The notes under the pieces: generated by a model
Seen by the model: the letters and a program-made list of their open reading frames with translations, nothing else
Told to the model about the DNA's origin: nothing
The model's database searches: none
In this document: piece after piece, positions 15,001-26,119 of the stretch
How the letters are laid out: every line of letters begins with the position of its first letter
Numbering within the stretch: the stretch's first letter is position 1
NCBI RefSeq assembly: GCF_037975245.1
Contig: NC_092568.1
Coordinates: 37,972,501 to 38,032,500, forward strand
Source: Apostichopus japonicus
Lineage: Eukaryota; Echinodermata; Holothuroidea; Aspidochirotida; Stichopodidae
Direction of reading: 5' to 3'
Length of the DNA: 60,000 nucleotides
Made by a program: the position numbers and the translations under genes

Positions 15001-17785
15001 TAAAATATGATTCCTTAATGTTGAATGAAGATGTGAATGCAGCATGTGGAAAAAATATTGAAAAAGATGGGGTTTATTTTTATAAGGATTCCTTCTGCAT
15101 GTGAATCACCGTAGGTAATATTCTCATGTTATCTTGAATTATCTATTTGGATTTCAGAAATCTATACCTCCTATATGTCAATTTATACTTATCTTGAGTT
15201 ATACCCAATCCTGCCGACCAATAGCAAAAAGTGAGTTATCGTGCAATCTTTTTGTGTGTTACTATGATTTTGACAATTGAACAGCAGCATAGTACCAATG
15301 TATCTCAAAGTATGTTTTCTAAATTCTGCCATTTTTCACTGTGTGCCTCAATGCTTTCATGTAATTCATGCTTTCTTATGACACTCGGTACTTGTTTTAT
15401 CAAATACAATGGAAAAGAGACAGTGTCAATCTCATAGTAATAAGTACTAAACAGAAGCATCCAGTGTGGTATGTTTATTTTATTGGTTAGCAATTGTTTA
15501 TCCAACCAAGTTACCAATGACATCAGTCAAATGTATTGCTTAGTCCATACCCCTTGTACATTTTGATTTCTGCCAAATCATTGGATGGTCTGACATTTCA
15601 TTCATATTCTTAGCAGAAACAACGTTCTCTTGCCAATTGTCCTCTTATATGCCAGCTTCTATTGTTTCTTTAAAAACAACAATTCTGTCTGTCTTTTGTT
15701 TAACTTTGTGTTGTCAAAAAATTATGTTCTCTCTTCTTTTGAAAGGAGTGCTGATAAGATTAAAATGTCAGGCCACATTCTATATCTACTCACAATTTTT
15801 TAAATTTATTTATAGTGATTTAAAGCAATTACTCTCGCTTTGATTTCTGGCAGACTCCACCCTTCATGAAACCTGTGAGGACAGGTCATCAATATGGACT
15901 GAGGAGAAGGGGATATTCCAGTTCAGTTTCTTCAAGCGGTAGGTTCTGGTCTACTTTCTAACAATTGTAACAATAATTTAAGAGGATTATTTTTGTGTGC
16001 CCATACACTTTTTAAATAAAAGATAGCAATTGGCCGTTTGGTTTATTGCATTGTCCATCTTAGGTTTGGACCGAGAAATCTCACCTTCTTCACCATTTGT
16101 AGATTCATATTCTGTGGAGCCTGCTGTTATTTTTCACCCACCATTTAGCGATGATCAAAGCGATCAAGATTTAGCGATAAAGATGGAATTCATAATCATT
16201 ATGAATCATTTGTCATTTTCATTGAGAGTGAGATCAATACATCAATATTGCTGACTGATAAATAAATATGGAAAACACTATTTTCGTTGTGATGATTGAT
16301 GATGTTTTACTTTGTTGCCACAATCTTGCCTGTTGTTCCATCCACAAAGAGTACATAACAGGTTGGTGTTATATTGTGATTTCATTTATATTGTGTAAAA
16401 GTAAGTTGGCTTGATGTTTCGATCCTAGTAGGATCTTCTTCAATGGCTTAATGACAAGTAACAGTAACAGAAGGGACAAAAACACGCACAGAATACAGAC
16501 AGGTTTAATGTGCATGTTTTTGTCCCTTCTGTTACTGTTACTTGTCATTTAGCCATTGAAGAAGATCCTGCTAGGATCGAAACATCAGGCCAACTTACTT
16601 TTACACATTCTCCTAGACAGTCTCGCTAGTGGATAAGCAGTTTGCTAACAGTTTTATTTATTTTATTTTCATTTATATTGCACAGAATATTCCAATGCAG
16701 AGACTTCTCACAGTCCCTCAGGTAGAAGAGATGTAGCACATTTGTCATTGCCAGCCCCTGTGACTGCTAGTCCAGGAATTCCAGTTAACAGTGGATATGA
16801 GTTACCTAAAACACGTTCTCGGACCAGGCAGTCTTCAACTGAAAGAAACCATCAGGAAAAGCCACAACAGACTGGTTTCTTCAGGTAATCAATATTATAT
16901 AATATTAAGTTTCCTCGGAAGAGAAAGTTCACTTCAAGACTGGGTTCTATATTTTGGGACTCATTAGACAAATCTCAGTTTATTGTGAGGAATGGAACTG
17001 ATTATTAAACAATGATTATTGGTATGAAGCAGGAGCCATTGCTTAGGTTTGTACTGGAGAAGAAAGTTCCTGAAGGTTTTAAAAACCTTATTAAACTAGC
17101 CTCAGTGAAATTATAAAGGTCTTAACAGTTAAATAATCAGCTATTGTCTATAGAAATCATATGGTTAGAGACGGGTAGCATGTGACGAGCTAGCTAAAAG
17201 CTGTTATCTCCCTGATGTCATGGAACGGACAGCTATAGAAATGAAGACACTTGTGGCAGTCTGCAGGTTAAGAGGGGAAGTGAAAGGGCATGAAAGTAAT
17301 CATGTGGGGGTCATGAGAGCGTGGTGGCCAATTAGCTAAGGCGTCGGACTCGTGATCCAAGGATTGCTGGTTCGATTCCTGCCGAGTTCATTACGTTGTG
17401 TCCTTGGGCAAGATGCTTTATTTCACTTGCCTCTCTCCACCCAGGGGTTAAATGGGTACCTGTGAGGTAACTTGTCATTGGGCGCAGTATATAACTGCTG
17501 CCGACTGGAGGGATTGTGTCTGGGACAGGTTATCATTGACCAGGGGTAATATAATGTCTGTAAAACGCTTTGAGACCTATTGCTGGTATAAAGCGCTATA
17601 TAAATCGAACATTATTATTATGAAATTGTGTACCCAATCCATGGGCCATAACAATTAAATCAGAGTCAAGGACTGTCTTGCTTTGTGACAGGCTTTTTGC
17701 ATCCGATTGGCTTGGCTTACTTTTCTTAAAAGCTGCTCTTGTGTTTGTCCGGCACATCGTGTTAGATGGAAAACCATTTCATTGA
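9099..17785 (+). CDS. MAJIN: MAJIN-like meiotic telomere membrane-anchor protein, ten-exon gene
   Basis: In mammals MAJIN works with TERB1/TERB2 to tether meiotic telomeres to the inner nuclear membrane. The exons are 9099-9219 (ATG at 9119), 10157-10211, 10432-10513, 11811-11983, 12880-13022, 13304-13506, 14784-14848, 15854-15938, 16686-16884 and 17692-17785. Nearly all have AG/GT borders, and the phases stay consistent to the stop at 17783-17785 (399 residues). The N-terminus (FPGKDTRLIRCGSSVYKITV), then HPFRTDHLVFMP and KPW...LLTFNQYSERLNPHPY, lines up with the recalled MAJIN core. After it come a basic KRKKRPPAK patch and a long Ser/Pro-rich disordered linker, as in MAJIN. The last exon adds a hydrophobic tail (WLGLLFLKAALVFV) suited to a C-terminal anchor. 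The terminal exon is less certain than the core. A polyadenylation signal AATAAA lies at 18335-18340. Confidence 0.75.
9605..9911. mobile_element. hAT-like MITE with 8-bp TSD
   Basis: The ends CAGGGTTATAGC and GCTATAACCCTG are perfect inverted repeats. The element is flanked on both sides by CACAGGAT (9597-9604 and 9912-9919). An 8-bp duplication with CAG...CTG ends is typical of hAT. The interior is GC-rich (CCGGCCG runs) and encodes nothing convincing. It lies in the first intron of the MAJIN-like gene. Confidence 0.9.
10700..10795 (+). mobile_element. SINE 3'-tail fragment
   Basis: The sequence GTGCTTTGAGAT...GTAAAGCGCTATATAAG followed by TTATTATGATTATT matches the tail of the fuller SINE at 17321-17620. 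The tRNA-like head is missing. Intronic. Confidence 0.7.
12164..12346. repeat. Nested tandem duplication
   Basis: A unit starting TTACCGATATTGCATTTCCA and ending GGGGTGCAGATGA occurs twice. The first copy also contains a 37-bp internal doubling of GTTAGCTACCTATATTATTG... The copies differ at a few bases. Intronic, no function evident. Confidence 0.85.
13507..13829 (-). mobile_element. tRNA-derived SINE, full-length, minus strand
   Basis: Read on the minus strand, the head has tRNA-like pol III boxes (box A around TAGCCAATTGGCTAAGGCG, box B like GGTTCCATTCC). A conserved body follows, then the tail AAGCGCTTTGAGACC...AAAGTGTTATATAA and a (TTA)n end. It closely matches the plus-strand copy at 17321-17620. 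The (TAA)n end directly abuts the splice donor of the MAJIN-like exon ending at 13506. Confidence 0.9.
14535..14610. repeat. Short tandem repeat of GGCTTATTGTTAT / GGTTTAAAGATACATTATG units
   Basis: The segment TTATTAGGTTTAAAGATACA plus TTATG occurs twice about 45 bp apart, with GGCTTATTGTTAT copies between. Slippage-type duplication in an intron. Confidence 0.7.
16394..16666. mobile_element. Hairpin (foldback) insertion with 14-bp TSD, possibly Penelope-related
   Basis: Two 96-bp arms (16394-16489 and 16510-16605) are near-perfect inverted copies around a 20-bp loop. About 60 bp of unique sequence follow. The insertion is bracketed by the direct repeat TTTCATTTATATTG (16380-16393 and 16667-16680). 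The arms contain GAAGAAGATCCTGCTAGGAT followed by CGAAACATC, a motif style I associate with terminal repeats of Penelope-like elements; that link is from memory and unproven. It sits in the intron just before the MAJIN-like exon at 16686, so the right TSD copy lies within that acceptor's upstream region. Confidence 0.75.
17321..17620 (+). mobile_element. tRNA-derived SINE, plus strand
   Basis: A tRNA-like head (GGTGGCCAATTAGCTAAGG with box B GGTTCGATTCC) is followed by the family body. The tail is CGCTTTGAGACCTATTGCTG...AAAGCGCTATATAAAT, ending in (ATT)n. The 68-residue ORF inside it is an artefact. Located between the last two exons of the MAJIN-like gene. Confidence 0.9.
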
Positions 17786-18567
17786 TTTGTCATGTTCTAA
17801 AGGTAAAGAGTAGAGATACAAAATAGAAATATAATACAATATATGATAACATCTCGCAGCTACATTGGTTTTCCAAACTACCTTGTATCAAGTCAATCAA
17901 GTGTGTATTATTAATCACGTTCATTTTGAAATATGTAATAATATAATTATATTTTAGGGGACACTCTAACTTATGCAAATGAAGTTTGTTCAAAAAATTC
18001 ATAGTGGAGATAACTGTGCAGTATTAAGAGTTTGTATAGAGTAGACTTTCTTTGACCTTACAAAAATGTTCAAGCTTTGTAAGGATTACTTTTAAGTGTT
18101 GGCAAAATTAATTTAATAATTTAATTAATTCTTGAGGTGGATGTGAGACTTGAACCTCATGTTAGTCTTATACAATTAGTGCATTCCGTCTCATACTTGG
18201 TTACTTTTATGCAAACTCTCTCACACCTGTACAAGTTTGCTTAATACAATTTTACAACTTATATAAACAGAAATTGAAATTTGAGAAAAACTCATCAATG
18301 GCCAACGTATTGTGTTCTCTTATGTAGCCCAGAAAATAAAATAGCTACATGTAAAATAAGAAATGATGTAGTGGTGCTTAAAAGTACTAAAAAGAATTGT
18401 CTACTTTGAGGAAACAAGTTCCAAGATGATATGAAGGAGGAGATAGCTAGCATGTTAATTGATGGTAGTATAGTTTCAATCTTATTTCAGTCAGGGTAAT
18501 TGGAGATTCACAAACCACTTCGCAAGGACTTTTTCAATTCATAAGGCTAACATAAGTGGAAGGTACT

Positions 18568-18818
18568 TGTTGGATAGTTACTTAGTGCCACCAAATAATC
18601 TGTTTACGATATAGTTTGATATATGTTAATTTATGCATACCTTAATTTGAATGGTATGGTTTGTGTTATGTAACGTCTACCAAGGTTTCTTGGAGAACAC
18701 TTTCTTGTTAATAGCTCACAATACATTACGTTAACCGTTTAGACGGATCATTTGCGTTATACTGTTTTGTCAAGTTTTTCATATAAGTTTGTTAGGTTGT
18801 CCTGGGACCGACACAACA
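18568..18818 (+). repeat. 5' LTR
   Basis: TGTT...AACA ends; matches 21264-21506 except for a few substitutions and an 8-bp indel. It provides the promoter for the element. Confidence 0.95.
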
Positions 18819-18820
18819 TC

Positions 18821-18837
18821 TGGCGACGAGGATGGTT
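18821..18837 (+). other. Putative primer binding site
   Basis: TGGCGACGAGGATGG begins two bases after the 5' LTR. TGG at this place is the complement of a tRNA CCA end, as in most gypsy elements. I do not assign the tRNA. Confidence 0.55.
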
Positions 18838-18889
18838 GGAAATTAAACGTTAGTTCTAAAAGGAGTTCTTACCGGGAGAAGGAGAAACT

Positions 18890-19219
18890 ATGGCTTCCAA
18901 CATGTTAAAAGTGGAGATTTATGATCCTGATGTGGAAATTTGGGAATCATACGAGGAACGTTTGATACTGTTTTTCCAAGCAAATGAGGTAGAGGATGAT
19001 AAAAAGAAAGTGGCGATACTTTTGTCTTCAATGGGAGCAAAAGGCTATAGACTTTTAAAAAATCTTGTAACGCCGGATTAGCCATCATCGAAGAAGTTTA
19101 ACAAAATTTGTGGGACTTTGAGGGAATACTACAATTCCAAACCCCCAGTTTTACTGGAGAGATTCCGATTTTACAACTACAACCAGAGCTCGTCAACTCC
19201 AATTGCAGAGTTTTTAGCT
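18890..19219 (+). pseudogene. gag: gag fragment of the gypsy element
   Basis: ATG at 18890 opens a 63-residue reading (MASNMLKVEIYDPDVEIWES...) ending at a TAG at 19079-19081. Reading on past the stop in the same frame still looks like gag (YYNSKPPVLLERFRFYNYNQ) and ends at the deletion junction near 19220. The retained part is the capsid N-terminus only; no CCHC knuckle remains. This copy cannot make a full Gag protein. Confidence 0.8.
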
Positions 19220-19220
19220 C

Positions 19221-21122
19221 GTGTACTTTGACCCCTCTAAGGAGATTACGCTTTTAGTTGATGCATCACCATATGGTATCGGAGCAGTGATCTCACATTC
19301 AACTCCGGAAGGAGAGAAACCAATTGCATATGCTTCCAGGAAATTAACGAAAACTGAGCAAAATTATTCTCAAATCGAAAGGGAGGCCCTAGCAGTTGTT
19401 TATGGAGTGCACAATTTCCACCAATATCTTTGTGGGAAGCGGTTCACTTTGTTTACCGATCATAAGCCATTGAAGTTTCTGTTTGGTCCTAACAAAGGCA
19501 TCCCTGTGTTAGCCGCATCTAGATTGCAACGTTGGGCTATCCTTCTGAGTGGTTATGAATATGATATTCAGTACCGTACATCCAAACAGAATGCAAATGT
19601 CGATTTCTTCTCTAGATTGCCAAATTCGAGCGCGCATACTAGTGATAAAACAGTTGATCAGTTTACTGTATTGTGGACGAATGAAGCTAATGATTTGAAT
19701 CAGGCGCAAACTCAATCTTTACCTGTCAGCGCAAAAGAAATTGCAACAGCTACGAGTAGTGATCCTTTTTTATCGAGGGTTAGACATTTTGTTCTGTATG
19801 GTTGGCCGGAAGAAAACTTAAAGAAAGAAATGACGCCATATTTTAGTAAACAAAATGAACTCTCCGTCGAAGGCAATTGTCTTTTATGGGGAATTCGTGT
19901 GATCATTCCTTCGAGTTACCGAGATTGCATTCTAAGCGAATTGCACGCCAGTCATCCCGGTATGGTAAGGATGAAGTCACTTGCTAGGATGCATGTATAT
20001 TGGCCAGGTCTAGATTTGCAGATTGTGCAGCTTGTTGAATCGTGTAATGCGTGTCAATCAGTTCAATCTGTTCTTCCAAAGGTTGATGTAAATCCTTGGA
20101 AATTGCCCACCGCACCATGGCAACGTATTCACGTTGACATTGCGGGTCCATTCCTCGGTCATATGTATTTGATAGTTGTTGACGCTCATTCAAAGTGGCC
20201 AGTGGTCATCCTAATGAAATCCACAACTGCTAATAAAACTATCAATGAATTGAGGACCATATTTGCACGCTACGGCTTGCCAAAAGAGCTGGTATCAGAT
20301 AATGGCCCCCAATTTATTGCTGCAGAGTTTAACGTCTTTTGCAAGCAAAATGGCATTCGCCATATTAGAAGTGCTGTCAGACACCCAGCATCTAATGGCG
20401 AAGCAGAGCGCTTTGTTCGTACGTTTAAACAGGCAATGAAAAAATGTAAATTTGAGAGTGGCAACGTTCAAATTAAAATCGATCGATTTCTGTTGTCATA
20501 CAGAACCACACCTCACGCTTTAACCAAAGAAACGCCTGCCAAATTATTCTTTAAGCGAGAATTGCCAACTAGACTATCAGCACTAAAACCAAATTTGAAT
20601 TTTTCAGTGTCACAAAAACAGAATTCAAATACTGAAAAGCCTATTAGATCTGTTTCCGTAGGAGAAAAGGTCATGGTTTTGGATTTTAGATTATCGCCTG
20701 ATAAATGGGTTGAGGGCATCATTTTTAAAGTATTGGGTCCTGTAACATATTTGGTTAAAGTTGATGATCATGTATGGATAAGACATATTAATCAAATCAG
20801 ATCAAGATCATGTAAGCCTTATAGCAGTAAAATGCACACATTTAACGATTTAAAGTCTTTGCCAAGTATTGTGGATTTAGATATTACTGTTGACTCTGAC
20901 GAGATCAATAAACCGAAATCAACTGGTGTTGATGACGTCACTCGTGGTTTAAAGAGAAATAGTTCTCCCGTTTCTGAGCTAGAATCGCAGGAACCGAATT
21001 TGAAATCGCCATTTGCTGTTTCGGTCCCGGACGTGGCAAAAGCTTCAAATCCAGTAACAACTTATTTGAGACGGTCGTCACGTACTCGTAAACAATTTGT
21101 TCCATTTAGTATTTCATCGTGA
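19221..21122 (+). pseudogene. pol: Truncated gypsy pol: RNase H and integrase
   Basis: A 633-residue open frame begins at a GTG beside the deletion junction, not at a true ATG. RNase H (about residues 1-125) shows LLVDASPYGIGAV, the Glu in QIEREALAV and TDHKPLKFL. The integrase zinc region (about 242-280) has the His pair in HASHPG and the CNACQ cysteines. The catalytic core has Asp in VDIAGPF (about 305), LVSDNGPQF and Glu in NGEAERF (about 393). A GPVTYLVKV-like (GPY/F) C-terminal module follows, then a Ser-rich tail. The frame is different from gag and the N-terminal half of pol is absent. The integrase itself looks intact, which suggests a fairly recent copy. Confidence 0.93.
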
Positions 21123-21263
21123 GTAGTTTTATAAGTCTAGAATACGAAGGTTTATAGGAAACGTTTTATTTTGAAAAGTTGCCGAGTGTCATGTAATTAA
21201 TAATTTCGTTTAAGAAGTATTGCGAATAATGATATATATTCTTAATTAGAAGAAGGGGAGGGA

Positions 21264-21506
21264 TGTTGGATAGTTACTTAGCGCCACCAAATAATCTGTT
21301 TACGATATATGTTAATTTATGCATACCTTAATTTGAATGGTATGGTTTGTGTTATGTAACGTCTACCAAGGTTTCTTGGAGAACACTCTCTTGTTAATAG
21401 CTCACAATACATTACGTTAATCGTTTAGACGGACCAATTGCGTTATATTGTTTGTCAATGAAGTTTTCCTATAAGTTTGTTAGGTTGTCCCGGGACCGAC
21501 ACAACA
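21264..21506 (+). repeat. 3' LTR
   Basis: Second LTR copy, directly after the polypurine tract AGAAGGGGAGGGA (21251-21263), as expected for plus-strand priming. Confidence 0.95.
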
Positions 21507-21644
21507 GTACTGTGATGACTTCATTCAACATACTTGAGAATAAACTTAAAGCATATCTTTGTGGTTTGTAACGCTATACTCTATTTCACATCATTTTGTT
21601 TCTCTCCTGTAACTTACGTCAAACGTTCTTTTCTTGATCCACAG

Positions 21645-22241
21645 TAAGCTCCTGACTCCATTTAAAATGTTACTACCAAGATAGAAGGATAAGATTGTGC
21701 TGCCAACTTAGAACCTTCAACGTGAAAGGAATTTCAGCTGACTTGTTACCTATTCTGAACTGTTTTAGAAATACATCTTTCTGATGTCTGATTTTCTTGT
21801 TTGTATTATTTGTTTCTTGGGTTGTTTTTTTCTTGCCAAAATTATAATAAACAGGCAAAAGCCGTTTGTGCTAAGAAGTTCTCATTCTGCTGGTTTGTTT
21901 ATCGTTATCAGAACTCTCTGTTTGTTTATTGTAAAATTTCAAATCAGTCGGTTGGCCGATGATGAGATATAACTTTGATCCTGTTAAGTGATATTTGTTG
22001 AGACATGTAACACAAAATAAATAAATGATGTATTTATTGGTACAATCAGGGTAACTTTCTGGTACATAACCAGCCAAGCAGTAGTTGTGAAGCGGGAGAG
22101 AGGAAGAATAGACCTACCTGTAAAACTGAATTGCTTATAAAAAGGACACCAGCATCAATACATATTCATTTTTAATTTTTCTGTCATAGTTTTACCATGT
22201 AATGTTTATGCACTGTTGATATCAGAAGTGTAAATAATAAA
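21645..22241 (+). other. Alternative terminal exon and 3' UTR candidate for the MAJIN-like gene
   Basis: An acceptor (GATCCACAG) at 21636-21644 joins in phase to the exon ending at 16884. It gives a short tail SKLLTPFKMLLPR and a stop at 21682-21684, followed by AATAAA at 22236-22241. This form would be 381 residues and lack a membrane segment. The splice would span the whole LTR retrotransposon. Reading frame and splice signals are acceptable, but such a short coding piece can occur by chance. Confidence 0.35.
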
Positions 22242-24559
22242 AGTTTTATATTTTAATCTTCTATAGTTATCATTTCAGTTCTTCCTCAAAGTTCACTAAT
22301 AAGTCACTGTTAACAGTCACAAGTCTAACTCTACAGCTTTGTGCCTTGGTGTGATCTCCCCATTGATAAACATCATGTTTACATTTCCTATTGGTGCCCT
22401 TTTACATGATCATTATGAAATTACTAGACAATAAGTTGTTTTGTGTAATTCCTAATTTATTATAAAGTGGTGGGGTAATGCATGAAAATTGTAATAACAC
22501 AGCTAAATTGTGTACATTTTGTTGAAGCGACTTAACACATGATCTGCCTGTATGACACACAGATAAGTCATGTGTTTAGTTGCTTTACGAAAACCCAGTG
22601 CAAGCTCACTTGACACTATGAAATAACAACCTACCACCACCAATATACAAAACCGCGGATAAACAAAGCACAACTTTGTTCATTCTGTAAAACCACGGAA
22701 TACATTGAAGACCTCGACCTATCTGAAACATAGATATTTTACTTGGTCCTTACAGGCTCCGGAAAGTCGATATCCTTTATGTTCCTTCCTAAATAAGAAG
22801 TACAGTGATGTGCAGTTCAATTAAATATGTTAATGTACAGTATTTCGAGTGCCTATAGTCCGGATACCTACACGTTAACATACTGACAAGCAGGGACGCG
22901 ACCATTAATTAAAGGTAGTCAGTACCATCATGTCAGAATGATTAAAAAAATCATGTAGTTTTGATAAGTTAGAACAATCATCTTAAACGGTAAACCTTTG
23001 TCTATTGCTGACAAGATAACGAAACTTTACAGCATCATACGTTATATCATTGTCAGATAGTCTCGTGACAATGAATATGTTTAGTCAGTCAGATAAATTC
23101 ATTGAACGGATGTCAAGTATTAACATCTAGTCACCGATAGTCGTAAGCCTAGGCTATAGTACCAACTTTTTATTCCTTGTTTACTTTATAAATTTACTTT
23201 TAGTAATTAACCTACTAGCCAAGGTCTGGGGTAGGACCAACTGCAGTTTAACGTTACCCTAAGTTGCAAAGGCTCGAATAAAAAGGAAGTCATTTAAAAC
23301 ATTCATATTTTGCAAGGAACTTGGATGCCGTTAGCAGATGATATAAATATTATTTGTACTGCTGTTTAAAATATTCAATCATCACCGGTATATTTAAATG
23401 ATAGCTGATTAGTTATCATGTAGGCCTACTGTACTCTATATATCCAGGCGCGTATCCAAGAGACCGGTCAAAATTGCACGAGTATAGAGGGAAATATGAT
23501 GAAGAATGTTGGTCAGGGAATTTTCGAAAATTCAGACACAGTTAATTTATTGGTGTACACATATTAAAACCTCTTATAACGGCTACTATAAAACTTCGTT
23601 GAAGGAAATGAAAAGAAAAAAATATTTCCGATTGGAGGCTGTTCATCCTGAAACGCCATTTTCATGCTCACTGATATGATGTGATATCTGCTGTTTGCTT
23701 TACAAATTCGAATAATTGAAATGAGACTGAAATAAATAACTTTTATCTGTTTATTGTGCAATGCCCACACATTCTATTTCGAAAGACGCACAGTTTCAAG
23801 TTTTCATTACACACTGAAGGCTTCGATTTTCTATCTGCCTTCAGTTTAGGGAAGATCTTGGGATTTTCATCCCTAGATATCGCTAGATATTGCTAGACAT
23901 CCATACAGTACAGTGTCCTTGGGACTTCTTGGGATTTTTCGCGGCCTGATCTTGGGAAATTGCAAAATAGGGAGTGGTCACACTTCCTTTAGGTCAGTGC
24001 ACGAACTCTAGAGGTCATTAATACACAACCCAAACTCCTCGTCCCCGTTCTGGCGTAGTGACGAATGTTCAAAATAAACAAGGAATTTGCATGGGTTATA
24101 CGCAGGTATCAACATACGTGTTTCCGTATTTTATCTTGAGTGACATGGATGGGGTCGGACATGATGAGGGGATGGGGAATAGAGGGCAAGGAGAGCCGGC
24201 TGTTAAAAGGGGTGATATATTTGGTCTTATTATTTTTTAAAAAGAACGCCCAAAATAGGATGCAATGTATAAAATAGACAAGGAATATGATGAAATGTGA
24301 ACACACGATGTTGCAAAAATAATAGTTTCAATGGCGTAATGCAAAAATAATAGTTTCAATGGCGTAGTCGGAACTCTTGTGAAGCACACAGACTACGGAA
24401 ATTTGTGTGCAATTCTTCATTTTAAAGTATTTCTAAGTATCCTTCAAAAGTTTTGGAAGCTTTTCCAATAAACTATCCCCTTAAACGGAATGTGAAAATT
24501 TTCTTACGCTCACAGGCACATTCATAATATCCAACCCAACCTCGTGTGAATCCTCAGAT
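22242..24559. other. Intergenic DNA, no gene seen
   Basis: AT-rich sequence without convincing exons, RNA genes or terminal repeats. The small ORFs have no domain content. A word near 23450 (GGCGCGTATCC) may be a decayed hAT-like end, but no partner was found. Confidence 0.5.
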
Positions 24560-24589
24560 TTAAAGTATGGAACGCCAAAAGGGCAATGC

Positions 24590-25258
24590 ATTTTGTTGTC
24601 TCCTTTGATGTTGTCTCCTTCGATTCTGTTGTCTAATTTAATGTTTTGTTTACTTTTATGGTGTCTCATTTGATGTTGTTGTTTCCTTTGATGTTGTTGT
24701 CTACTTTTATGCCGTTGTCTTCTTCCATGTTGTTGCCTCCTTTATTGCCATTGTCTACTTTAATGTTGTTGTCTCCCTTAATGACGTTGTCTCCTTTAAT
24801 GTTGTTGTCTCCCTTGATGCCGTTGTCTACTTTCATGTTGTTGTCTCCTTTGATGCCGTTGCGTCCTTTAATGCTGTTGCCTCCTTTAATGCCGTTGTCT
24901 ACTTCAATGTTGTTGTCTCCCTTAATGCCGTTGTCTCCCTTGATGCCGTTGCCTCATTTAATGCTGTTGTTGTCTACTTCAATGTTGTTTTCTCCTCTGA
25001 TGCCGTTGCCTCCTTTAACGTTGTTGTCTACTTTGATGCCGTTGCGTCCTTTAATGCTGTTGCCTCCTTTAATGCCGTTGTCTACTTCAATGTTGTTGTC
25101 TCCCTTAATGCCGTTGTCTCCCTTGATGCCGTTGCCTCATTTAATGCTGTTGTTGTCTACTTCAATGTTGTTTTCTCCTCTGATGCCGTTGCCTCCTTTA
25201 ACGTTGTTGTCTACTTTGATGCCGTTGTCTCATTTGATGCCGTTGTCTACTTTGAAGC
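24590..25258 (+). repeat. 18-bp minisatellite array, left arm
   Basis: About 36 units of an 18-bp repeat alternate between forms reading MLLSPL and MPLSTL when translated. Two longer blocks (about 24850-25030 and 25030-25210) are near-identical copies of each other, showing higher-order duplication. Confidence 0.9.
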
Positions 25259-25384
25259 TGACGGCGCTGTTCACCAAAAGCAGTATGGTATGACGTCAAA
25301 GTACGTAATATAGCGCGCATATATGGATAGATCAGTATGTACGTGCACATAAATGTGACGGCACAATCAAGTTCTAGCTAGATA

Positions 25385-26119
25385 GGCCCGGGCGCGAATA
25401 ATTTTTTCCCAAACTGAACTGACACTGAAACTATTTCCTCGATTCTGATTGGCTCTCAGCGAGCCAATAGGTTTCCGTACGTATAGGTTATAAGGCTATA
25501 TACAACTAGTTAACAAGTCAAAAGACACAGACATATCGTCAAATGCCTTTTTTTTGTGTACACTCACTGGCTGGCACACGCTCGCTCGCCGTCTTCATGG
25601 CTACTACATATTCGACTAGGCCTATCATGATTCATTGACTGAATACATTTTGAATTTATGATTATAAAACTAAAAGTATTGCAACTCCGAATGTACACAA
25701 ACACCTCGTACATATGTACATCGGCTACATGTATACAATTACAAATGCACTGTGTTTTATTGTGTTGTATACTATGCACAGTACAATAGGCTACATTACA
25801 TGTGTTGTGTGTAGAGCGGAGTCAAGCGAGTATACAAACGATCGAGGACTATCTATAATGGGCGCAGTAGTTGGGAACAGTTGCTTCATTGTGTTGAGAA
25901 CACTTTATACTTTCGTTCATATATACCTACTAAAAGTTTTGGAAAGTTGCTAATGTGAATATCTTGAATTTGTTCGTGTTGATCATACTGGTATCGACTG
26001 AGTATTGAGGGATCCATGTTGAATACTTAAGTATATCACGTGCTCGCTGAGAGCCAATCAGAATCGAGGAAATAATTTCAGTGTCAGTTCAGTTTGGGAA
26101 AAATATTCGCGGCCCGGGC
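25385..26119. mobile_element. Nested element with ~80-bp terminal inverted repeats
   Basis: The left TIR (25385-25464, GGCCCGGGCGCGAATAATTT...) and the right TIR (26042-26119) are near-identical inverted copies. They carry CTGAACTGACACTGAAA and GATTCTGATTGGCTCTCAGC. A TA dinucleotide flanks both ends (25383-25384 and 26120-26121), consistent with a TA target duplication as in Tc1/mariner-like MITEs. The 735-bp element has no transposase ORF. It lies in the middle of the foldback element. Confidence 0.75.

Larger units (their letters stand above)
18568..21506 (+). mobile_element. Ty3/gypsy LTR retrotransposon with internal deletion
   Basis: The element starts TGTTGGATAG and ends ACACAACA. It is flanked by 5-bp duplications GTACT (18563-18567 and 21507-21511). 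The LTRs are 251 and 243 bp and nearly identical; the 5' LTR carries a small extra TTTGATATA-like piece. The inside keeps the start of gag, then jumps directly to the RT end/RNase H, integrase and a C-terminal tail. Protease, most of RT and the gag knuckles are missing. It inserted downstream of, or in the last alternative intron of, the MAJIN-like gene, in the same orientation. Confidence 0.95.

Noticed and set aside
16064-16227. Candidate extra exon of the MAJIN-like gene (GLDREISPSSPF...)
   Set aside because: It starts in the right phase, but every donor in it leaves a phase that puts a stop into the next exon. Could be a rare isoform; not used.
21784-21972. Hydrophobic ORF after the alternative MAJIN-like terminal exon
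   Set aside because: In frame with that exon but separated by several stops. T-rich 3' UTR sequence gives hydrophobic residues by chance.
24646-25293. 215-residue Met/Leu/Pro/Ser ORF, and similar ORFs at 26467-27342
   Set aside because: They are the 18-bp minisatellite read in frame; no coding signal beyond the repeat.
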